44,326 nucleotides of DNA. Origin: Brenneria alni (lineage in GTDB: Bacteria; Pseudomonadota; Gammaproteobacteria; Enterobacterales; Enterobacteriaceae). The notes beneath the pieces were generated by a model. The model was given only the letters and a program-made list of their open reading frames with translations, was not told the DNA's origin and did no database searches. Positions 35,463 to 44,326 of this stretch are shown here, one piece after another. How positions within the stretch are numbered: the stretch's first letter is position 1; every line of letters begins with the position of its first letter. Position numbers and translations under genes: made by a program. The stretch spans positions 1 through 44,326 of the forward strand of contig NZ_MJLZ01000037.1 of NCBI RefSeq assembly GCF_003666245.1, given 5' to 3'.

Positions 35463-36482
35463 TCACTGATTAAATTTCAACAACACCTTACAACAGCTTT
35501 TCTGGTCTTTTTCGAACACCTCAATTGCATTAACTACCTGTGCGTAATCGAATTGATGCGTAATTAGCTTTAACGGGTCGATCTTTTTGTTTTGCAACCA
35601 TTCAATGACTATCGGAAATTTATTCGCATTGAGTCTTGAAGAGAAAATAGAAAGCTCTTTACTGGTAACACCTTGTTGAGTTATCTGGCAAGGCTCGCTG
35701 GAAAATCCCATAATAGCGATGCGGGCCGCTGGCGAGGCAATGGTTATCGCTTCTTGTAAAATCGACGGATGACAAGCCGCGTCAATAATCAGCGTTGGCC
35801 TAATATCCAGTTTGTCCAATTCATCCTTTAATGATAATGAGGCGTTATTAATCACGTTATCCGCACCACAGCGCTGCGCCATAGTTAAACGCTCGGGGAT
35901 GCGATCAACAACAATAACGTTTTTAACCTGATAAACCCCTTTTAAAACCTGAACGGATGTCAATCCCATCGGCCCGGCGCCGTAAATCAAGGCAATATCT
36001 TGTTCGGTTGGTTTAATTTGCGCCGTCACATTCGCGGAGATGGTATAAGGCTCCACCATCACCGCAAATTCATCAGGGATCGCATCCGGGATTGGATAGG
36101 CGTTTTTTGCCGGTACGGCGGCATACTCGCTAAATCCGCCATCACGATGCACGCCTAATACCACCAAAGACGTACACACGTTTGGTTTGCCGACAGAACA
36201 AGGGTAACAGTGTCCGCAACTCACCACCGGATCAACCGAAACCCTTTCACCGATACGTGATGTATCAATACCTTCACCGACCGCGTCGATGACGCCAAAG
36301 AACTCGTGGCCAATCACTCTCGGATATTTGGCAAAAGGATTGTGACCACGATAGATATGGCTATCTGAACCACAAATTCCGGCTAATTTCACCCTGACTC
36401 TGACATCGCCTTTCGCTGGCTGAGGAACCTCTCGTTCTTCAATCACTAAATCGTCCGGCTGTTTCACCACAACGCTTTTCAT
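35463..36482 (-). CDS. rspB: Zinc-dependent dehydrogenase RspB
   Basis: RspB is a medium-chain zinc alcohol dehydrogenase-type oxidoreductase. Visible are the catalytic zinc cysteine in GICGSDSHIYRGHN, the GHE of RVIGHEFFGVIDAVGEG, the structural zinc cluster CGHCYPCSVGKPNVC and the NAD fold LIYGAGPMGLTSVQVL. I placed the start at MKSVVVKQPDD (36482), as in E. coli RspB, because GAGGTG lies 7 bases upstream; the frame can be extended to 36509, overlapping rspA. With that start the protein has 339 residues and sits 14 bases after rspA. Its substrate is likely a hydroxy acid related to the RspA reaction. Confidence 0.9.
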   Translation of the reverse strand: MKSVVVKQPDDLVIEEREVPQPAKGDVRVRVKLAGICGSDSHIYRGHNPFAKYPRVIGHEFFGVIDAVGEGIDTSRIGERVSVDPVVSCGHCYPCSVGKPNVCTSLVVLGVHRDGGFSEYAAVPAKNAYPIPDAIPDEFAVMVEPYTISANVTAQIKPTEQDIALIYGAGPMGLTSVQVLKGVYQVKNVIVVDRIPERLTMAQRCGADNVINNASLSLKDELDKLDIRPTLIIDAACHPSILQEAITIASPAARIAIMGFSSEPCQITQQGVTSKELSIFSSRLNANKFPIVIEWLQNKKIDPLKLITHQFDYAQVVNAIEVFEKDQKSCCKVLLKFNQ

Positions 36483-36496
36483 ATTTTTCACCTCTG

Positions 36497-37711
36497 TCAC
36501 CAATTCCACAACGTGCCATCTTCCAGACGCGCCACCGGTAAATAGGCGGGTTCATAGGGATATTTGGCGGCCAGTTTTTCATCAAATTCGATACCCAGCC
36601 CTGGCTTATCGCCGGGGTGCATATAACCCTTATCAAACACCCAGCTATGGGGGAACACCTCCAGCATTTGTTCGGAATAGCCCATGTATTCCTGTACGCC
36701 AAAATTGGGCACCCAGAGATCGAAATGCAGTGCGGCAGCCATACAGATAGGCGACAAATCAGAAGGGCCATGAGAGCCGGTACGGACCTGATATAAAGAA
36801 GCAAAGTCAGCAATCCGCCGCATACCGGTAATACCGCCGGTATGGGTAATCGTGGTGCGGATATAATCGATTAACTGTTCTTCGATCAGTTGTTTGCAAT
36901 CCCAAATGCTGTTAAACACTTCTCCGACCGCAATCGGGGTAACCGTATGCTGGCGGATTAAACGGAAACATTCCTGATTTTCAGCGGGGGTTGGATCTTC
37001 CATCCAGAACAAGCGGTAATCTTCAATGCTTTTACCGAAGCGGGCTGCCTCTATCGGTGTCAGCCGGTGATGCATGTCATGCAGCAAATGTTCCGAGAAA
37101 CCAAATTTCTCACGTACCGCGTCAAACAGCGTTGGGGTGAAATCGAGATATTTTTCTGTTGACCACAATTGCTCTTCAGGCCAGTTACCCTTGGTTGCCG
37201 GCTCATAAGCCAGGCCTTTGCCTTTTGCCATTCCGTAGGTGGTTTTCATACCGGGGACACCGCACTGCACCCGAATGGCTTTGAATCCCATATCCCGATG
37301 TTTGGCGTAGTCATCCAGCACTTCATCGATGGTATGGCCGGTGGTATGGCAATAAACCATCACGCCAGTGCGCGATGCGCCCCCCAGTAACTGATAAAGC
37401 GGCATATTGGCCACTTTGCCTTTAATATCCCACAGCGCCATGTCCACCGCCGAAATGGCCGACATGGTCACCGGGCCACGACGCCAATAAGCGCCTTTAT
37501 AAAAATACTGCCAGATATCTTCAATCTGTTGCGCATCACGCCCAATCAACTGCGGGCAAATATGATCCTGTAGGTAAGAGGCGACCGACAGTTCACGACC
37601 ATTGAGTGTCGCATCACCAATACCGGTCACACCGTTGTCTGTGGTAATTTTCAGGGTGACGAAGTTACGCCCTGGGCAGGTAACAAACACTTCTGCGCTG
37701 ACAATTTTCAC
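36497..37711 (-). CDS. rspA: D-mannonate/D-altronate dehydratase-type enzyme RspA
   Basis: RspA belongs to the mannonate dehydratase group of the enolase superfamily, which removes water from D-mannonate or D-altronate to give 2-keto-3-deoxygluconate. The 404 residues are nearly those of E. coli RspA. Metal ligands D212, E238 and E264 and catalytic H214 and H314 are present ([29 protein letters not shown]). The old name, starvation-sensing protein, came from a supposed role in homoserine lactone breakdown. It is the first gene of the operon with rspB, ydfJ and ydfI, downstream of a candidate CRP site and small palindrome. Confidence 0.93.
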   Translation of the reverse strand: MKIVSAEVFVTCPGRNFVTLKITTDNGVTGIGDATLNGRELSVASYLQDHICPQLIGRDAQQIEDIWQYFYKGAYWRRGPVTMSAISAVDMALWDIKGKVANMPLYQLLGGASRTGVMVYCHTTGHTIDEVLDDYAKHRDMGFKAIRVQCGVPGMKTTYGMAKGKGLAYEPATKGNWPEEQLWSTEKYLDFTPTLFDAVREKFGFSEHLLHDMHHRLTPIEAARFGKSIEDYRLFWMEDPTPAENQECFRLIRQHTVTPIAVGEVFNSIWDCKQLIEEQLIDYIRTTITHTGGITGMRRIADFASLYQVRTGSHGPSDLSPICMAAALHFDLWVPNFGVQEYMGYSEQMLEVFPHSWVFDKGYMHPGDKPGLGIEFDEKLAAKYPYEPAYLPVARLEDGTLWNW

Positions 37712-37762
37712 TTTACATATCCTTCTCTACTCATGGTGCTCATGCCTTTCATGTCAACTACC

Positions 37763-37802
37763 ATACAAGTATATCAATACGGGTAATTTGAATTACTTCA
37801 CA
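37763..37802 (-). promoter_or_regulatory. Candidate CRP site and operator upstream of rspA
   Basis: TTTGA-N6-TCACA (37787-37802) matches 9 of 10 bases of the CRP half-sites TGTGA/TCACA and is centred about 83 bases before the rspA start. Nearer the gene is the palindrome ATAC-AA-GTAT (37763-37772), a possible site for the GntR-type repressor RspR. Both assignments are inference. Confidence 0.4.
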
Positions 37803-38269
37803 TTTACGCATTCACGATCCGGCGGCAGTAATGGCGCGTCTTCAGGTCAGGCTTACACGGCACTGAGGATGAGTCGGAGAGACAATAGAGAGGAAGGTTT
37901 TCATTTCAAAACGGTGCCGGCAACATCCATTTATTATTAACTGAGGCACTGTTTAGATCACGCCATTATTGGCATTACCCCCTGAAATAATGAAACCTGG
38001 CGTTTACCCAAAAGCATTAACTCGATATAAATCAGAGGATATTTTTAAGAAACAAACACCGATCACAAAATCACTATTTTAATCGCCACTAAATTAACAA
38101 TATTTAAATAAAAAATTACTGAAAAGGAAAATTTTTTGCAAACCATCAATCTTATTATGTGGCAGATTATTCATACCCTATCGACTTGCAATATTTGAAC
38201 GCGTTATCTAAATAAAAAACAGTTATAGTAGATTAAGAGCGGTTTCCTATAAATATACAAAGAAGTAAA

Positions 38270-38285
38270 TGTGACTGAGAGCACA
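38270..38285 (+). promoter_or_regulatory. Candidate CRP site upstream of nrfC
   Basis: TGTGA-CTGAGA-GCACA (38270-38285) matches the CRP consensus at 9 of 10 half-site bases and is flanked by AAA. It lies 199 bases before nrfC in a 770-base AT-rich gap (37712-38483) that contains no gene I can support. No clear FNR site (TTGAT-N4-ATCAA) is visible, although nrf genes are usually anaerobic. Confidence 0.4.
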
Positions 38286-38483
38286 ATCATCCCTTTGTCC
38301 CTATGGTCAAATAAAAACGAATAACAAAAATATGGATTATGGGTAAGTTAGCCGCCTGTTCCCGAATATGTTAAGCCATAAAACCACCTCTGATGCCAGA
38401 TTGGCGCCATTTTCCCGAGTTGGTTTTTGTGGATATCGCTACTACTTTTCTGCCTGACTGTCGTTTCAATGTGAAGGTATGTT

Positions 38484-39188
38484 ATGGAAGAATTCTCTCG
38501 TCGTCGTTTTATCGCTTACCTGGGAAGCACTGTTGTTGTAACCGGGAATTCCAGCCTCGCGCTTGCGCAAACTACGGATCAACCCACGAAAACCGCTAAA
38601 TCAACCTCCGTTAAATATGGCCTGCTGCACAATGAGCAACGCTGCATTGGTTGCAATGCCTGCATTGGAGCCTGTAAAACCACCAACAACGTACCGGATG
38701 GCGTAACCCGGCTGGAGATACTGAAAACCGTCGACATGCCCGCAGAAGGGAAGAGCCGGGCATTCAAACAATATTTCCGCAAATCGTGCCAGCATTGCGA
38801 GAATCCGCCTTGCGTATCCGTCTGCCCTACCGGCGCATCATTTAAAGACGCATTAACCGGCATTGTCGACGTCAATGATAAACGCTGTGTCGGTTGCCGA
38901 TACTGCATCGCCGCCTGTCCTTATCATGTGCGTTTCATTAATCCTGTCAGCAAGACAGCGGATAAATGTAACTTTTGCCGGGAGACCAATCTGGCGGCGG
39001 GCAAACAACCCGCCTGCGTTGAAATATGCCCGACGAAAGCGCTGGTATTTGGCGATCTGAATGATCCCGAAAGCGATATTTCCAAAATGATTAAGAGCAA
39101 CGCTACCTATCGGTCAAAAGTTTATCTTGGCACCGAACCACAACTTTATCGCGTACCGGGCAGACGGGGAGAAATAGACAATGCTTAG
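38484..39188 (+). CDS. nrfC: NrfC-like four-cluster ferredoxin subunit
   Basis: This periplasmic iron-sulfur protein passes electrons from a membrane quinol oxidase subunit. The N-terminus SRRRFIAYLG (residues 5-14) is a twin-arginine signal. Four 4Fe-4S motifs follow: CIGCNACIGAC, CQHCENPPCVSVCPTG, CVGCRYCIAACPY and CNFC with CVEICPTKA. Sequence and length (234) closely match E. coli NrfC from formate-dependent nitrite reduction. AAGGTATGTT precedes the ATG. It overlaps nrfD by 8 bases. The cytochrome genes nrfA and nrfB, which normally precede it, are missing, so the electron acceptor is unknown. Confidence 0.88.
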   Translation: MEEFSRRRFIAYLGSTVVVTGNSSLALAQTTDQPTKTAKSTSVKYGLLHNEQRCIGCNACIGACKTTNNVPDGVTRLEILKTVDMPAEGKSRAFKQYFRKSCQHCENPPCVSVCPTGASFKDALTGIVDVNDKRCVGCRYCIAACPYHVRFINPVSKTADKCNFCRETNLAAGKQPACVEICPTKALVFGDLNDPESDISKMIKSNATYRSKVYLGTEPQLYRVPGRRGEIDNA

Positions 39189-40140
39189 TGCCTTCCATTT
39201 TGACACCCTGGTATGGGACTGGCCTATCGCCATTTATCTGTTGCTGGTAGGGATTTCCGCGGGGATGGTTTCACTGTCCATTTTGATTAAGTTTTATGTG
39301 CCCACCGAATATAACGGCAGCAATAATATTATAAAATCAACCGCCATTATTGCTCCGCTGGCCGTCATTATCGGGCTGATGATTCTGATTTTTCACCTGA
39401 CCCGCCCAATGACATTCTGGTATCTGATGGTTTTCTATAGCCCGACCTCCATCATGTCGCTGGGCGTGATGTTATTTCAGGTCTACTTTGTGGTGATCGC
39501 TTTATGGATTATCAACCTCTACCGTGAGGGCTTACTCCATCTGATAGATACTAAAATCCATCGCCCGGCGTTGACCAGGCTTACACAAAAGATCACCGGA
39601 TTTATTGCCAATCAAGCCGGTCTGATTGAAAAAGTACTGCTGGTGTTGGCCGTGCTGCTCGGGTGCTATACCGGTTTTCTGCTGTCCGCGCTGAAGTCGT
39701 TCCCGCTATTAAACAACCCGGTATTACCTGTATTGTTCCTGGCCTCCGGCACCACCTCCGGTATTGCGGTGGCGATGCTGGCCAACGCCATAAGCCGTAA
39801 TAGCGCTGGCAATACCGCAACCATGCACTTTATTCATAAAATAGAGAACCCGGTTATCTATGCCGAAGTGTTTCTGCTGTTCGCCCTCTTTGTCGGCCTT
39901 TTTCTGGGCGGCGGGCAAAAAACGGTGGCGGCGCATACCGCGCTCACCGGTTTCTGGGGCGGCGTATTCTGGATCGGTATCATCGGGCTGGGGATTGCCG
40001 TACCGTTAATCGCCAGCGTTATACGCAAAAACCAGCAACCAGGCAGAGGTAATCTCGCGGCGATGGCGGCGTTAAGCCTGTCAGGCGTTTTCTTATTACG
40101 ACTGTTCGTGCTCTATGCCGGACAAATGACGGTGGCCTGA
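39181..40140 (+). CDS. nrfD: NrfD-like quinol-oxidising membrane subunit
   Basis: The 319-residue protein has about eight membrane helices and the NrfD/PsrC start FHFDTLVWDWPIAIYLLLVGISAGM, shared with E. coli NrfD (AFHFESLVWDWPIAIYLFLIGISAG-like), followed by HLTRPMTFWYLM and LLGCYTGFLLSALKSFPLLN. It oxidises quinol and hands electrons to the NrfC-type subunit on the periplasmic side. Its start is within the end of nrfC, and an exporter gene follows after 4 bases, so three genes form one transcript. No heme or molybdenum subunit gene is present, which leaves the final reductase undefined. Confidence 0.88.
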   Translation: MLSAFHFDTLVWDWPIAIYLLLVGISAGMVSLSILIKFYVPTEYNGSNNIIKSTAIIAPLAVIIGLMILIFHLTRPMTFWYLMVFYSPTSIMSLGVMLFQVYFVVIALWIINLYREGLLHLIDTKIHRPALTRLTQKITGFIANQAGLIEKVLLVLAVLLGCYTGFLLSALKSFPLLNNPVLPVLFLASGTTSGIAVAMLANAISRNSAGNTATMHFIHKIENPVIYAEVFLLFALFVGLFLGGGQKTVAAHTALTGFWGGVFWIGIIGLGIAVPLIASVIRKNQQPGRGNLAAMAALSLSGVFLLRLFVLYAGQMTVA

Positions 40141-40144
40141 GCCG

Positions 40145-41521
40145 ATGAATACGTCATGGGTCTTATTCTGGATCGCATCCATCACCTTTTTCATGCAATC
40201 CCTGGATACCACCATGCTGTATATCGCCATTCCCGCCATTGCTGATTCACTGCATCAACCGGTGTTGCGTATGGAAATGATCGTCATTTCCTACGTCATC
40301 ACCGTGGTGGCCTTTACCCCCGTCAACGGCTGGCTGGCTGAACGTTTAGGTGAAAAGAAAACCTATCTGCTGGCGATCGGCATATTTATGCTGGGTTCGC
40401 TGTCGTGCGTAACAGCCAACTCTATTATTAGCTTGAGCGCCTTTCGTTTTATTCAGGGAATCGGCGGCGCACTGATGTTGCCTATCATCAGAACCGTCAT
40501 ATTAAGAACAACACCGCAGGCCATGAAACTGATATTCCTTAACCGGATTACCTTACTCGGTTTATTGGGTACGATGATCGGGCCTGTATTAGGCAGCTTT
40601 CTGGTTAATATTTTTTCATGGCGGGTTATCTTTATCGCCAATATCCCGCTCTCTTTTATCTGTCTTTTTTTAGCGAAAAAACATATCCCCAACGAATCAG
40701 TCAGCGTGGAGCGCCAGGCCGACCCTTACGGGCTGGTGTTACTGGTATTAATGCTGTTTCTGACCGCGTTCACGCTCACCGCGATGCCAAAAAATATTAT
40801 TCCCATTCCCGTCTCCCTATTACTTTGTTTGTCTGGAACCGGTTTGGCTTTTCTTTATTTCAAACGGGACATGACCAAAAGAGAGAGGTTATTTCCTGCT
40901 TCGCTATTTGAGATAAAAACGTTCTCTATTGGCATCTTTGGCGGAATTTCGACACGGGTGTTACTGTCGTCCACCCCCGTGGTGCTATCGTTAATGTTAC
41001 AAACAAAACTAGACTGCAAGCCCGTGGAAACCAGCATGATTCTGCTGCTTTTTTCTACCGGCGCGTTGCTGTCAAAAGTGCTTTTCGAACCGATGATTAA
41101 GCGGACGGGTTACCGTAGACTGTTAATGACGACGACAGGGTTTACGTCTATATGTATTCTGGCCATGAGTTTCGCCGCGCAGGAAAAATCGATGATGCAG
41201 ATTGGCATTATCGCCACCATTCTGGGCATATTAATCTCAACACTGCATTCCGCAGAAAACACCCTGGCATTCAGTAACCTGAGCAACTCCACTTATAATA
41301 GCGGCAATAATGTTTTGACCATAACGCAATTAATCTCGGTAATGATAAGTATGGCGCTCACCTTTCCGGTATTACGCTTTCTGTCCCAATTTGAAGTTAT
41401 CTTTAATTTAAATAGCTTTAGCCTGTTATTTTTCTTACTTGGCATTGGATTACCGATTTGCTGCCTGATATTCAAGCATCTTAATGAAGATGACGGTCAT
41501 CATTTTATTCATGGGAGATAA
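40145..41521 (+). CDS. MFS transporter, DHA2-like (MdtD/EmrB type)
   Basis: The 458-residue protein has about 13-14 membrane helices. Its start (FMQSLDTTMLYIAIPAIADSL) and the motif LAERLGEKKTYLLAIG with RFIQGIGGALMLPIIRTVI are typical of DHA2 drug:H+ antiporters; the nearest remembered relative is MdtD (YegB). It lies 4 bases after nrfD on the same strand, an unusual partner for a quinol dehydrogenase. It might export a product or toxic compound linked to that electron chain, but this is a guess. The gene ends 37 bases before the stop of convergent alkB, with no clear terminator between. Confidence 0.8.
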   Translation: MNTSWVLFWIASITFFMQSLDTTMLYIAIPAIADSLHQPVLRMEMIVISYVITVVAFTPVNGWLAERLGEKKTYLLAIGIFMLGSLSCVTANSIISLSAFRFIQGIGGALMLPIIRTVILRTTPQAMKLIFLNRITLLGLLGTMIGPVLGSFLVNIFSWRVIFIANIPLSFICLFLAKKHIPNESVSVERQADPYGLVLLVLMLFLTAFTLTAMPKNIIPIPVSLLLCLSGTGLAFLYFKRDMTKRERLFPASLFEIKTFSIGIFGGISTRVLLSSTPVVLSLMLQTKLDCKPVETSMILLLFSTGALLSKVLFEPMIKRTGYRRLLMTTTGFTSICILAMSFAAQEKSMMQIGIIATILGILISTLHSAENTLAFSNLSNSTYNSGNNVLTITQLISVMISMALTFPVLRFLSQFEVIFNLNSFSLLFFLLGIGLPICCLIFKHLNEDDGHHFIHGR

Positions 41522-41558
41522 AAGAGAACGCGAAGATCGTTGGCAGGCATACCATTGG

Positions 41559-42218
41559 TCAATCCCCGGCTTTACGAAACGTCAGATTAAAACGATATTC
41601 CCCCGGCAAGTATGCCGGCACTGGCCCACCCTTCAATGGCAGAATGCCATGATAACGCAGTCGAGACTCACCACCCCAGACCACCACATCACCATGCACC
41701 AGCGGCAACCGCTGCGCCCGATCGTTACGCGCCATGCCGCCAAATAAGAACACCGCACTTAGCCCCAGAGAGAAAGAGACGATTGGCTGGCGGTAGTCAT
41801 GCTCATCTTTATCCTGATGCAGCGATAATCGGGCGCCAATCTGGTAGCGATTAATCAGGCAGGCGTCGGGTTCAAAATCAACAAAACCGGCTTCACTGGC
41901 GGCACTTTTCGCCAATTGAGCAAACACATCCGGCATATCCGGCCACCGTTGCCCACTGAGCGGATCAACGGGGGAATAGCGATAACCCGTCTCATCAGTT
42001 ACCCAACCAAGCGCCCCACAGTTGCTCATGGCCACCGACATGGTATAGCCGCCCGGCGTCACCATGTGGCGGAATGGCGCTCGCGCAGTCACGGCATTAA
42101 TCGCTGACACTAATGCCGGCGCCTGCTCATAAGCAAACCCCCGCAGGATAACCGCGCCAGCCGCCAGTTGTTCCGTCCAGCGCCGCGGTTCGTCCTGCCC
42201 GAATAAATCAAGATTCAT
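41559..42218 (-). CDS. alkB: Oxidative DNA demethylase AlkB
   Basis: AlkB is an Fe(II)/2-oxoglutarate dioxygenase that repairs 1-methyladenine and 3-methylcytosine. Iron ligands H134 and D136 (LSLHQDKDE) and H190 (RLRYHG), and 2-oxoglutarate-binding R209 and R215 (EYRFNLTFRKA), are present at nearly the E. coli positions. The nucleotide-recognition lid includes MSVAMSNCGALGWV and Y80-rich GYRYSP. At 219 residues it is full length. It starts 11 bases inside the end of ada, the same operon order as in E. coli, so it should be induced by methylated Ada. Confidence 0.95.
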   Translation of the reverse strand: MNLDLFGQDEPRRWTEQLAAGAVILRGFAYEQAPALVSAINAVTARAPFRHMVTPGGYTMSVAMSNCGALGWVTDETGYRYSPVDPLSGQRWPDMPDVFAQLAKSAASEAGFVDFEPDACLINRYQIGARLSLHQDKDEHDYRQPIVSFSLGLSAVFLFGGMARNDRAQRLPLVHGDVVVWGGESRLRYHGILPLKGGPVPAYLPGEYRFNLTFRKAGD

Positions 42219-43290
42219 GACGCGCAGACTCCTCCGCTTCTTTTGTCAATAACGCTCTCTTGCGCTCCACACCCCAGCGATAGCCCGATAATGAACCATC
42301 GGTACGAACCACCCGATGGCAGGGGATGGCCACCGCCAGACGGTTCGCTGCACAGGCCCCCGCCACCGCCCGCACTGCGGCGGGTGAACCAATCCTGGCG
42401 GCAATGTCGCTATAGCTGGCGGTTTCCCCGGCAGGAATATCCCGCAGCACCTGCCACACCCGCTGCTGGAAGGCCGTCCCGCGAATATCAAGCGGCAAGT
42501 CCAGCCCGATTGCAGGCGCATCAACAAAGCCCACAACCTGCGCCATGCGCTGTTCAAATGCCGTATCCCCGCCCACCAGCAGCGCGTTGGCAAACATATC
42601 CTGCAAGTCATTGACCAGTTGCTGAGGATCGTCCCCTAACAGGATGGCACAAATCCCCCGTTCGCTTTCGGCCACCAGGATGTCCCCTACTGAACAGACG
42701 CCAATGGCAAAATAGATCGTCATTCCTCGCCCGTGGTGTTGAAACGTTTTCGGCGTCATCCCCAGTTGCGCATTGGACTCGGCATAGAAGCGCCCATTAC
42801 CACTATAGCCCGCATCCACCATCACGCCGGTAACGGTGTTATTTTTCGTCAGTTGTTGACGAACCTGCTGCTGACGGTGGGCTTTGGCGTAATGCTTTGG
42901 CGTAACGCCGGTTATCGCTTTAAACAAACGGTGAAAATAAAAGGGGCTTAATCCCACCGCTTTCGCCAGCGCATTCAGCACAGGCGCCTTATCTGCCTGT
43001 TCTATCATCCGGCAGGCCTGGGCTATTTGTTCCGTCTGCTGCGCTTCCCGCGATATCCTGCCCTGGCGGCAGCGTTTGCAAGGGCGAAACCCCGCCGCCT
43101 GCGCCTCGTCAGCCGTGGCAAAGAACACCACATTCTCACGCCTGGGCTGGCGTGAAGCGCAGGACGGCGCACAATACACCCCGGTCGTTTTTACCGCATA
43201 AATAAAGCTGCCGTCCGCCGCTTTATTACGCATGAGCACCGCCTGCCAGCGTGGATCGTCATCCTGATGGCTTTTATCGATAGGTTTCAT
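42208..43290 (-). CDS. ada: Methylphosphotriester sensor and O6-methylguanine methyltransferase Ada
   Basis: Ada repairs alkylated DNA and activates the adaptive response. From start MKPIDKSHQ the zinc site cysteines are C40, C44, C71 and C74 (GVYCAPSCASRQP and FRPCKRCRQ), with C40 as methyl acceptor. An AraC-type domain follows (about 85-180, LSPFYFHRLFKAITGVTPKHYAKA), then the transferase domain with AIPCHRVV, acceptor C324. I chose ATG 43290 with AAGGAG directly upstream and alignment to E. coli; an extension to 43308 adds six residues. It is divergent from the glycosylase gene; the 194-base gap should hold the Ada-responsive promoter, but no clear Ada box stands out. Confidence 0.95.
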   Translation of the reverse strand: MKPIDKSHQDDDPRWQAVLMRNKAADGSFIYAVKTTGVYCAPSCASRQPRRENVVFFATADEAQAAGFRPCKRCRQGRISREAQQTEQIAQACRMIEQADKAPVLNALAKAVGLSPFYFHRLFKAITGVTPKHYAKAHRQQQVRQQLTKNNTVTGVMVDAGYSGNGRFYAESNAQLGMTPKTFQHHGRGMTIYFAIGVCSVGDILVAESERGICAILLGDDPQQLVNDLQDMFANALLVGGDTAFEQRMAQVVGFVDAPAIGLDLPLDIRGTAFQQRVWQVLRDIPAGETASYSDIAARIGSPAAVRAVAGACAANRLAVAIPCHRVVRTDGSLSGYRWGVERKRALLTKEAEESARHES

Positions 43291-43484
43291 TGCTCCTTCG
43301 CCTCCCACATAATTAGGTTCCGTAAACCTTATCTCAGACCATAAGATGAATGCCCATCACGAACACGCCCAACTCTTGCTTTTTAATTCCAGATCCTGCC
43401 CACTGCTACAAGATCACCATACAATCACCTATGCTCAGGTTCCTGACGCTTGATTTTATCACTCCAATCGATGGAAAAACGTTT

Positions 43485-44291
43485 ATGCCATCCAATCACT
43501 TTCACCGTCAGGCCAGAGAACACCTCAGCGCCATTAATGACCGATGGGCAAATCTGATATCACACATTGGCGACTGCCGTCATCAAACCACACCTCACAG
43601 AGAACCCTATGAGGCATTAATTCGCGCAGTGGCTTACCAACAACTGACCACCAGAGCCGGTGATGCTATGGTGGCGAAACTGTTGCGTGTTCATGACGAG
43701 ACAGGGCAAAATTTTCCCAGCGCGGAGCAAGTGGCCGCCTGTTCCAGCGAAACGCTAAGACAGTGCGGCTTTTCCGCCCGTAAGGCCGAAACGCTGCGCG
43801 CTATTGCGCAAGGCGCACTCAATGGGTTGGTTCCCACCCTCCAACAAGCAGCCGCAATGGACGATGAAACCCTTATCGAACAACTTTGTTCGTTAAAAGG
43901 CATTGGACGCTGGACGGTAGAAATGTTTCTGATTTACTCCCTCGAGCGCACTGACATTATGCCGCTGGACGATCTGGGTATTAAACAAGGGCTGCGCTAT
44001 GTTTACGGGCTGCGGGAAACACCAACCCGTCATACCCTGCTTGAGTTGAGCCGCTCCTGCCAGCCTTACCGCACCATTGCATCCTGGTATTTGTGGCGGG
44101 CCCCGTCATTACCAGCGTATCAGGAATTTAAAAGGTCACTCCGGCAGAACCTCCCAAACATACACAAATCCCAACCCACAAGACTAAGCCCGATCCCGTT
44201 TGCCGTCTTCTTCTTTGAAAAAAAAAAAAAAACAATTTCTTATACTCCCATGTTATGCTATAGATACATCATACTTCTCTTATACGTCTAA
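43485..44291 (+). CDS. AlkA-type DNA-3-methyladenine glycosylase with unusual C-terminal tail
   Basis: This HhH-GPD glycosylase removes 3-methyladenine and related bases. The helix-hairpin-helix LKGIGRWTVEMFLIYS and the catalytic aspartate region MPLDDLGIKQG are clear. ATG 43485 (MPSNHFHRQA) is preferred; an upstream extension to 43350 adds 45 unlikely residues. After WYLWRAPSLP, where relatives end, about 50 extra residues follow. They include four lysines encoded by a run of 15 A (44218-44232) and a hydrophobic tail. A normal stop may have been lost by slippage, or the tail may be an artefact of that run. The divergent position to ada-alkB suggests joint induction by alkylation damage. Confidence 0.85.
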   Translation: MPSNHFHRQAREHLSAINDRWANLISHIGDCRHQTTPHREPYEALIRAVAYQQLTTRAGDAMVAKLLRVHDETGQNFPSAEQVAACSSETLRQCGFSARKAETLRAIAQGALNGLVPTLQQAAAMDDETLIEQLCSLKGIGRWTVEMFLIYSLERTDIMPLDDLGIKQGLRYVYGLRETPTRHTLLELSRSCQPYRTIASWYLWRAPSLPAYQEFKRSLRQNLPNIHKSQPTRLSPIPFAVFFFEKKKKTISYTPMLCYRYIILLLYV

Positions 44292-44326
44292 TCAAATTCA
44301 CGACACATGATAGCTGCATCCTAGCA

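Noticed and set aside
37602-37940. 112-codon frame on the plus strand across the rspA start
   Set aside because: It is antisense to the start of rspA and then runs through AT-rich promoter DNA; no domain or ribosome site.
42733-42951. Plus-strand frame opposite ada
   Set aside because: Shadow of ada, whose domains and catalytic cysteines are complete.
43309-43349. GGAACC on the minus strand upstream of ada as a second hrp box
   Set aside because: GGAACC at about 43318 is not followed by CCACNNA at 15-16 bases, and an alkylation repair operon is not an expected HrpL target.

Overview
The window reads as enterobacterial chromosome of about 50% GC. The best guess is a plant-associated member of the Pectobacteriaceae (Brenneria, Lonsdalea, Pectobacterium or Dickeya type). 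The reasons are close matches to Escherichia coli RspR, RspA, RspB, YdfI, YdfJ, MdtG, NrfC, NrfD, Ada and AlkB, together with a HrpL-type promoter in front of an effector-like gene and a Gram-negative choloylglycine/penicillin acylase. The genus is inference only.

Positions 1-22,260 form a defence island. From the left edge there is a cut IS66-family end, then a type I restriction-modification operon on the minus strand (hsdR-hsdM-hsdS, type IC-like sizes). Next come an AbiE toxin-antitoxin pair, an IS3-family element whose transposase has an amber stop, and a short phage-like module on the minus strand (C4-type antisense RNA, Ash-like mini-ORF, an unrecognised gene, a Ner/Nlp-type regulator). 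These are followed by an Xre-ImmA/IrrE gene fused by overlap to a frameshifted DUF4411 PIN toxin gene. Two different Mod/Res (type III-like) systems then face each other across one bidirectional terminator (12,718-22,260).

Positions 22,434-32,280 appear to be an insertion in a conserved locus. In E. coli rspR lies next to ydfI-ydfJ-rspB-rspA; here rspR (22,434) and ydfI (33,728) are about 9 kb apart. The interval carries a phytase-like esterase, mdtG, a candidate HrpL-controlled type III effector, a frameshifted RidA gene, a small unknown gene, a choloylglycine hydrolase-family enzyme, remnants of a DUF1778-GNAT toxin-antitoxin pair, an outer-membrane barrel gene and an Rci-family (shufflon-type) recombinase. 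Several genes are decaying, which suggests a region in flux.

Positions 32,289-37,711 hold the rspA-rspB-ydfJ-ydfI sugar-acid operon (mannonate/altronate-type dehydratase, zinc dehydrogenase, MHS transporter, polyol/mannonate oxidoreductase), probably controlled by RspR and CRP. Positions 38,484-41,521 hold an nrfC-nrfD quinol-dehydrogenase pair without nrfA or nrfB, followed by a DHA2-type exporter. Positions 41,559-44,291 are an alkylation repair cluster: ada-alkB on the minus strand, divergent from an AlkA-type glycosylase.

Family assignments rest on recognised motifs and remembered homologues, not on database searches.
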